DNA of 9,109 bases from Clostridiaceae bacterium (GTDB lineage Bacteria; Bacillota; Clostridia; Saccharofermentanales; UBA5734): positions 1 to 9,109 of the forward strand of contig JAAYKS010000171.1 of NCBI GenBank assembly GCA_012522285.1. The letters are read 5' to 3'. Both the position numbers and the translations under genes were made by a program. The notes beneath the pieces are model-generated. The model was given only the letters and a program-made list of their open reading frames with translations. It was not told the DNA's origin and ran no database searches. This document shows positions 5,215-9,109 of this stretch, in pieces; the first letter of the stretch is position 1; the number at the start of each line of letters is the position of its first letter.

Positions 5215-6831
5215 GTGATGCCAACAACCGCCGCCGCTCTCCCCTTCTTTGAACGACTGAAGGTCCTGTTCTCTACTCCGGCCGCCTATGTGGCGGCCGG
5301 CTCTGCGGCCGGGATTCTGCTGGTTGTGCTGGTTTGGGCGGGGATCCGGCGGCACCGCGGCCGCAAAGCCGAGCAGCGCAATCTCGAAAAAACCACCAGT
5401 CTGTTCGTCGGTGAACGGCAACGCGCGAACCTGGTCCTCCAGGATCTGGATGTCGGCGTGCTGTTGTACAACGCTTCCGGTCAACTGGTTTCCCGAAACC
5501 CTGCGGCCCATGCCCTGCTGGCGACCAACTCCCCGCCCGAAAAATTCAACGAGTTTCTCCGCGCCTACGGCCGGGACAACGGCATCCACGCGAACCTGCT
5601 TCTCGGGACCGGAAAGGCCTCCGGCCAGATCACAATCAATGGGCGCACGCTGCGCATCCGGGTCAAAGAGACCTGGCAGGGGGAACGCAAAGCCGGCTCC
5701 CTGATCGTGATCAGCGACATCACCGATACCGAGCAGGAAGAGCACCGCCGCAAAGACTTTGTGGCCAATGTGTCACACGAGCTCAAAACCCCTCTGACCA
5801 CCATCATGACCTATCTCGAATCCCTGCTGGACTGGGGTCTGGACGAAAAGCCGCCCTCTGCCGTCCGCAAGGACATTTTGCGCATCCAGGACGACGCCTT
5901 CCGCATGAAACGGCTGATCGACGACCTGCTGCTGTTGTCCAGCATCGACAGCAGCGGATGGATGCCTCGCATGGAGCAGCTGGACATCGATCTGACGGTC
6001 CGTCAGACCGCGGATCGCATGGGATTGCAGGCGAAAGAAAAAGACATCGCCATCGAGTGCTTTACCGTCTCCAGGGTTCCCCTGGTGTTTGTTGACAGGA
6101 ACGCGATCGAAAGGGTAATATCTAATCTCGTATCCAATGCGATCAAGTACACCGGTCGCAACGGAGAAATCAGGATCTACACGAGTTCGATGTCGGAGTT
6201 GGTGATCGTCAAAGTGAGCGACACCGGGTTTGGGATCGATCCCGAGCACATAGACAAGATTTTCGACCGTTTTTACCGGGTGGACATGACAGGATCCCGC
6301 ATGTATGGAGGCACCGGCCTGGGACTCGCGATCGCACGCGAGCTCGTCGAGATGCATTCAGGGCGGATTTCGGTCACCAGCGAACTGGGAATCGGCACGG
6401 AATTTACAGTTACGATTCCCTCCGCACGCAAGACCTTCCGTGAGACGCTGGCAGCCATCTTGTCCGGGGCACCGTATACGGATCCGTTCCATCAGGCCGC
6501 GGCTGAGGAATTGTCCCGGCAGGCTACGGTCATGGGCATCGACCTGGCGCATCCCGGCGCCAGAACCCGCTACAGCCAGGAAGCGCTCACCGATTTGGTG
6601 GACCGTGCCATTTTCGGCGATGAAGAGGCGGAAGCGTCGGACGCGCCGGTGTCAGAAGCGAAAGATGCTCCTGCCGCAAAAACGGACGACCAGCCGGGCG
6701 CGGAAGACATGGAATCAAGCCAGAATGAACCAGATTCGGTCACATCGGACCCAGACGAAGATCGCAAAACGCCACCCGACAGGACACCGTTTCTACAGGG
6801 TGTGGAGATGATACAGGAGAATCCGGACTAA
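5215..6831 (+). CDS. walK: WalK-type sensor histidine kinase with acidic C-terminal tail
   Basis: 538 residues. One membrane helix is visible (about 24–44, followed by RRHRGRK, so the N terminus is outside and the kinase inside). A PAS-like region spans about 70–172 and ends at VISDITDTEQEE. The HisKA domain has phosphoacceptor H188 (VSHELKTPL). The ATPase domain has the N box with N304 and N308, G1 DTGFG (336–340), F box DKIFDRFYR (347–355) and G2 GGTGLGLAI (365–373). About 130 residues follow the kinase core, with an acidic, low-complexity stretch around 468–525. There is no second membrane helix and no extracytoplasmic PAS domain, unlike Bacillus WalK; streptococcal VicK is also single-pass. 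No HAMP domain is evident. The GTG at 5215 is preferred over the ATG at 5218 because AAAGGAAG ends 10 bases before it. It lies 34 bases after walR. Confidence 0.9.
   Translation: MMPTTAAALPFFERLKVLFSTPAAYVAAGSAAGILLVVLVWAGIRRHRGRKAEQRNLEKTTSLFVGERQRANLVLQDLDVGVLLYNASGQLVSRNPAAHALLATNSPPEKFNEFLRAYGRDNGIHANLLLGTGKASGQITINGRTLRIRVKETWQGERKAGSLIVISDITDTEQEEHRRKDFVANVSHELKTPLTTIMTYLESLLDWGLDEKPPSAVRKDILRIQDDAFRMKRLIDDLLLLSSIDSSGWMPRMEQLDIDLTVRQTADRMGLQAKEKDIAIECFTVSRVPLVFVDRNAIERVISNLVSNAIKYTGRNGEIRIYTSSMSELVIVKVSDTGFGIDPEHIDKIFDRFYRVDMTGSRMYGGTGLGLAIARELVEMHSGRISVTSELGIGTEFTVTIPSARKTFRETLAAILSGAPYTDPFHQAAAEELSRQATVMGIDLAHPGARTRYSQEALTDLVDRAIFGDEEAEASDAPVSEAKDAPAAKTDDQPGAEDMESSQNEPDSVTSDPDEDRKTPPDRTPFLQGVEMIQENPD
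5278..5300 (+). repeat. Perfect 9-bp GC-only inverted repeat near walK start
   Basis: CCGGCCGCC (5278–5286), loop TATGT, GGCGGCCGG (5292–5300). All nine pairs are G–C. It covers walK codons 22–29, at the edge of the membrane helix. No T-run follows, so it is not an intrinsic terminator. It would make a very stable mRNA hairpin 60 bases into walK. Alanine/glycine-rich coding in a GC-rich genome could also create it by chance. Confidence 0.6.
6092..6121 (+). promoter_or_regulatory. Possible internal promoter within walK
   Basis: A perfect -35 TTGACA (6092–6097) is followed after 18 bases by TAATAT (6116–6121, 4 of 6 match to TATAAT), in a locally AT-rich patch. Transcripts would start near 6128 and could supply murA, walJ and rlmH. 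The codons here (AGG, AGG, GTA, ATA, TCT, AAT) look unlike those in the rest of the gene, as if constrained by a DNA-level signal. Judged by eye. Confidence 0.35.
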
Positions 6832-6874
6832 CGCCCTGCAGGCGGTCTGTTGCCGGATTGGGAGGAGATCGGAA
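6832..6874 (+). promoter_or_regulatory. walK–murA spacer with murA ribosome binding site
   Basis: The 43-base gap carries GGGAGGAG at 6860–6867, placed 7 bases before a TTG codon at 6875; this decides the unusual start. A short inverted repeat CGCC/GGCG (6832–6835 and 6841–6844) has no T-run after it, so I do not call it a terminator. Confidence 0.75.
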
Positions 6875-8140
6875 TTGAACTCATATATTGTCCGGGGCGG
6901 AACCCCTTTGCGCGGCGAGGTCACCATCAGCGGATCCAAAAATGCGGCACTGGGCGTCATCGCCGCCGCGATGGTGCTGGATGTTCCTAGCAGAATTGAG
7001 AACATACCGCAGGTGGCGGACGCCGAAATCCAACTGGAAATCTGCGAATCGATCGGTGCGATCGTACATCGCGAGTCCCCGGGGACCGTCACGATCGATC
7101 CCCGTCCGATCCGGACTTCCCACATCGAGACCGACAAAGTCCGCAACATCCGCGCCTCCTACTACTTGTTGGGGGTCATGCTGGGCAAGTTCGGTGAAGG
7201 CAGTATCAAAATGCCGGGTGGGTGTGATCTCGGAACCCGCCCGATCGACCAGCATATCAAGGGGTTTGAGGCACTCGGCGCGACCGTGACAATCGAGCAC
7301 GGGATGATCCGTCTCAGCTCTGCGCAAAAACTGCACGGGGAGCACCTCTTTTTGGACCAGGGCAGTGTGGGCGCTACCATCAACATCATGCTTGCCGCCG
7401 TTCGCATTGAAGGGACCACGATCATCGAGAACGCCGGCAAGGAACCCCACATCGTCGATGTCGCAAACTTCCTCAACACCATGGGCGCCAACATCCGCGG
7501 CGCCGGCACCGATGTGATCCGCATCACCGGCACTCCCGTCCTGCACGGGGACGGGATGTATTCCATCATCCCCGACCAGATCGAAGCGGGCACCTTTATG
7601 ATCGCCGCTGTTTTGACCCGGGGAGACATCACGGTCCGCAACATCATTCCGCACCACATGGAGCCGCTGTCCGTCAAACTGGTGGAGATGGGTGCGCATA
7701 CGGAATCCGGCGACGACTGGATGAGAGTCTGGACCGACGACAACGCCGAACTCTCCGCGGCACATTTCAAAACCATGCGATATCCCGGCTTTCCCACCGA
7801 TTTGCAACCGCAAACCACTGTACTACTGGCGACTGCCACCGGTACCAGCCGCATGCACGAGGATGTGTTTGACAATCGGTTCCAGTATGTCGACGACCTC
7901 AAGATGATGGGAGCCCGTGTGCTGGTCGCCGACCGGTTCGCCATCATCGAAGGCCCCTGTCCGCTGACCGGAGCGCACATACGTGCACACGACCTGCGTG
8001 CCGGTGCGGCGATGGTGCTCGCCGGATTGTATGCCAGAGGGGAAACCCGGATCGACGACAGTCAGATCGTCGAACGCGGGTATGAAGATTTCATCAAAAA
8101 ACTGACTGCTTTGGGAGCCGATATCCGGGAGGTCGAATGA
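6875..8140 (+). CDS. murA: UDP-N-acetylglucosamine 1-carboxyvinyltransferase
   Basis: 421 residues, full length for MurA. It transfers enolpyruvate from PEP to UDP-GlcNAc, the first committed cytosolic step of peptidoglycan synthesis. Key residues by family alignment are K22 in SGSKNAAL, C117 in PGGCDLGTRPID (the loop cysteine that fosfomycin alkylates), D308 in PGFPTDLQ and R401 in ERGYEDF. Because the cysteine is present, the enzyme should be of the fosfomycin-sensitive kind. The block RPIDQHIKGFEALGA is typical of Gram-positive MurA enzymes. Many Bacillota have two murA paralogues; which one this is cannot be told from the window. The TTG start has a strong ribosome binding site, and the usual N terminus (xxYIVRGGTPLxGEV) begins right there. 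The stop overlaps the walJ start (ATGA), implying coupled translation. Confidence 0.96.
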   Translation: MNSYIVRGGTPLRGEVTISGSKNAALGVIAAAMVLDVPSRIENIPQVADAEIQLEICESIGAIVHRESPGTVTIDPRPIRTSHIETDKVRNIRASYYLLGVMLGKFGEGSIKMPGGCDLGTRPIDQHIKGFEALGATVTIEHGMIRLSSAQKLHGEHLFLDQGSVGATINIMLAAVRIEGTTIIENAGKEPHIVDVANFLNTMGANIRGAGTDVIRITGTPVLHGDGMYSIIPDQIEAGTFMIAAVLTRGDITVRNIIPHHMEPLSVKLVEMGAHTESGDDWMRVWTDDNAELSAAHFKTMRYPGFPTDLQPQTTVLLATATGTSRMHEDVFDNRFQYVDDLKMMGARVLVADRFAIIEGPCPLTGAHIRAHDLRAGAAMVLAGLYARGETRIDDSQIVERGYEDFIKKLTALGADIREVE

Positions 8141-8934
8141 TCCGGGCTTGCCCGCTTTTCAGCGGCAGCAGCGGGAATTCGGTCTTTGTCTCGGATGGCC
8201 GCACTTCCGTCCTGGTCGACGCCGGCCACTGCGGACGCACGATCGAGAACGCGCTGGCTGGCATCGACGTGCTGCCCGCTTCTCTCGCCGCGATTCTGGT
8301 CACCCACGAACACATCGACCATGTCCGCGGAATCGGGGTCATGATGCGTCGTTACCACCTTCCCGTCTATGCCAACGAAGAAACCTGGCGTGCCATGCAC
8401 CGTTCCCCTTCCCTGGGGCGGTTCGACCCGGCACTCGCCCATATCCTGCCGGTCGGCGAGAAAACCGTGATCGGGGATTTGTGCGTCCAGTCGGTCTCGA
8501 CGCCCCACGACGCCGTCGATCCGGTCGGCTACCGGATTGAGTCCGGCAACCGGAATGTATCGGTTTTCACCGACCTCGGACACGCGAGCCCAGCGCTCAC
8601 TACCTTGCTCGGGGATTCCGATCTGTTGTTCTTCGAGTCCAATTACGACTACGATATGCTGTACAACGGGCCTTATCCCTGGCACCTCAAGCGCAGAATC
8701 GGCGGCAGCAACGGTCACCTCTCCAACGCGGACTGTGCCGTCGCTCTCCAGGCCCTCCTGCGCAGCGGCGTCACAAGGTTTGTGCTCTCCCACCTCAGCC
8801 AGGAGAACAACACGCCGGCGCTCGCTCGCACCTCCGCGGTAGCCGGACTGGAAGCCTGCGGCGCCGCCGAGGGAACTGACTATCTACTGGAAGTCGCGCC
8901 CCGGTATACCCCGGGCAAGATCTGGGAACTGTAG
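8137..8934 (+). CDS. walJ: WalJ/YycJ-type MBL-fold metallohydrolase
   Basis: 265 residues with the metallo-beta-lactamase metal site H57, H59, D61, H62 (THEHIDH), then H124 (TPHD), D146 (FTDLGH) and C-terminal H219 (LSHLSQENN). The N-terminal LFSGSSGNS and the ESNYD segment (167–171) are typical of the WalJ/YycJ group. The family is predicted to act as a nuclease or hydrolase. In Bacillus and streptococci it is encoded with walRK, and its loss has been connected with DNA repair and cell-wall phenotypes. The start ATG overlaps the murA stop by four bases. GGGAGGT (8127–8133), inside the end of murA, is its ribosome binding site with a short 3-base gap. The gene ends four bases before rlmH. Confidence 0.93.
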   Translation: MIRACPLFSGSSGNSVFVSDGRTSVLVDAGHCGRTIENALAGIDVLPASLAAILVTHEHIDHVRGIGVMMRRYHLPVYANEETWRAMHRSPSLGRFDPALAHILPVGEKTVIGDLCVQSVSTPHDAVDPVGYRIESGNRNVSVFTDLGHASPALTTLLGDSDLLFFESNYDYDMLYNGPYPWHLKRRIGGSNGHLSNADCAVALQALLRSGVTRFVLSHLSQENNTPALARTSAVAGLEACGAAEGTDYLLEVAPRYTPGKIWEL

Positions 8935-8938
8935 TCCG

Positions 8939-9109
8939 ATGCGCGTCCTGATCCGGGCGGTCGGCAAGATCCGCGAACCTTGGATCCGCGACGGAATCGC
9001 GGAATTTACCAAACGTCTCTCCCGCTATTGCCGTGTGGAAATCGATGAAGTGGCGGACGCTCCGGACACCCTGCCGATCGAGCGTGTGTTGCAGGAAGAA
9101 GGCGAACGC
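8939..9109 (+). CDS. rlmH: 23S rRNA (pseudouridine1915-N3)-methyltransferase RlmH, 5' part
   Basis: 57 codons are visible before the window ends, with the frame open to the last base. The N terminus MRVLIRAVGKIREPW, followed by GIAEFTKRLSRYC and EIDEVADAP, matches the start of RlmH (YbeA/YydA), a SPOUT-class SAM-dependent enzyme of about 155–160 residues that methylates m3-pseudouridine 1915 in 23S rRNA helix 69. The SAM-binding trefoil-knot half lies beyond the window. The start is 4 bases after the walJ stop, with only a weak GGGAA upstream, so translation probably depends on walJ. In Bacillus, rlmH also lies close downstream of the wal genes, which supports the operon assignment. Confidence 0.93.
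   Translation, partial: MRVLIRAVGKIREPWIRDGIAEFTKRLSRYCRVEIDEVADAPDTLPIERVLQEEGER

Noticed and set aside
5463..5472. Perfect palindrome GTTGTACAAC inside walK
   Set aside because: Single copy within coding sequence, no promoter beside it, and only 10 bases long; consistent with chance.
6832..6844. Short CGCC/GGCG inverted repeat after the walK stop
   Set aside because: A 4-base stem without a T-run cannot be supported as a terminator.
6881..7980. Long minus-strand open frames opposite murA
   Set aside because: Shadow frames of a certain gene, with no domain motif and no convincing ribosome binding site noticed.

Overview
This window looks like chromosome from a GC-rich member of the Bacillota, most plausibly a clostridial (Oscillospirales-like) lineage. 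The basis is the WalRK–WalJ–RlmH gene order, the Gram-positive type of MurA, strong GGAGG-type ribosome binding sites, and the use of GTG and TTG starts. The lineage is an inference. I see no RNA genes, mobile elements, CRISPR arrays or phage genes. Coding density is high, and the only sizeable non-coding gap is about 130 bases long.

Left half (1–3258, all minus strand, transcribed right to left): an SDR-family NAD(P)-dependent epimerase/dehydratase-like gene (2236–3258) is followed after 71 bases by the complete AmmeMemoRadiSam set. This comprises the radical SAM enzyme amrS (1253–2164), the MEMO-like amrB (403–1269) and the AMMECR1-domain amrA (416 to beyond base 1, truncated by the window edge). 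The three amr genes overlap by 14–17 bases and are probably translationally coupled. The biochemical role of this widespread trio in prokaryotes was, to my knowledge, not settled, so it is the best candidate here for an undescribed system. The SDR may belong to the same transcription unit.

Centre (3259–3387): an AT-rich intergenic region carries two divergent sigma-A-like promoters whose -10 and -35 elements overlap. One fires left into SDR–amr and the other fires right.

Right half (3388–9109, all plus strand): a zinc-dependent sorbitol/L-iditol dehydrogenase-like gene is followed after only 26 bases by walR (response regulator), then walK (histidine kinase), murA (first committed step of peptidoglycan synthesis), walJ (metallo-beta-lactamase fold) and the 5' part of rlmH (23S rRNA methyltransferase). 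This is a WalRK cell-wall homeostasis operon in which walH and walI are absent from the positions they hold in Bacillus, and murA lies between walK and walJ. The murA/walJ junction is a 4-base ATGA overlap. WalK has almost no extracellular domain and carries an unusual long, acidic C-terminal tail. I saw no intrinsic terminator between the dehydrogenase gene and rlmH, so the dehydrogenase may be the first gene of the wal operon. A possible internal promoter (perfect TTGACA) lies inside walK.
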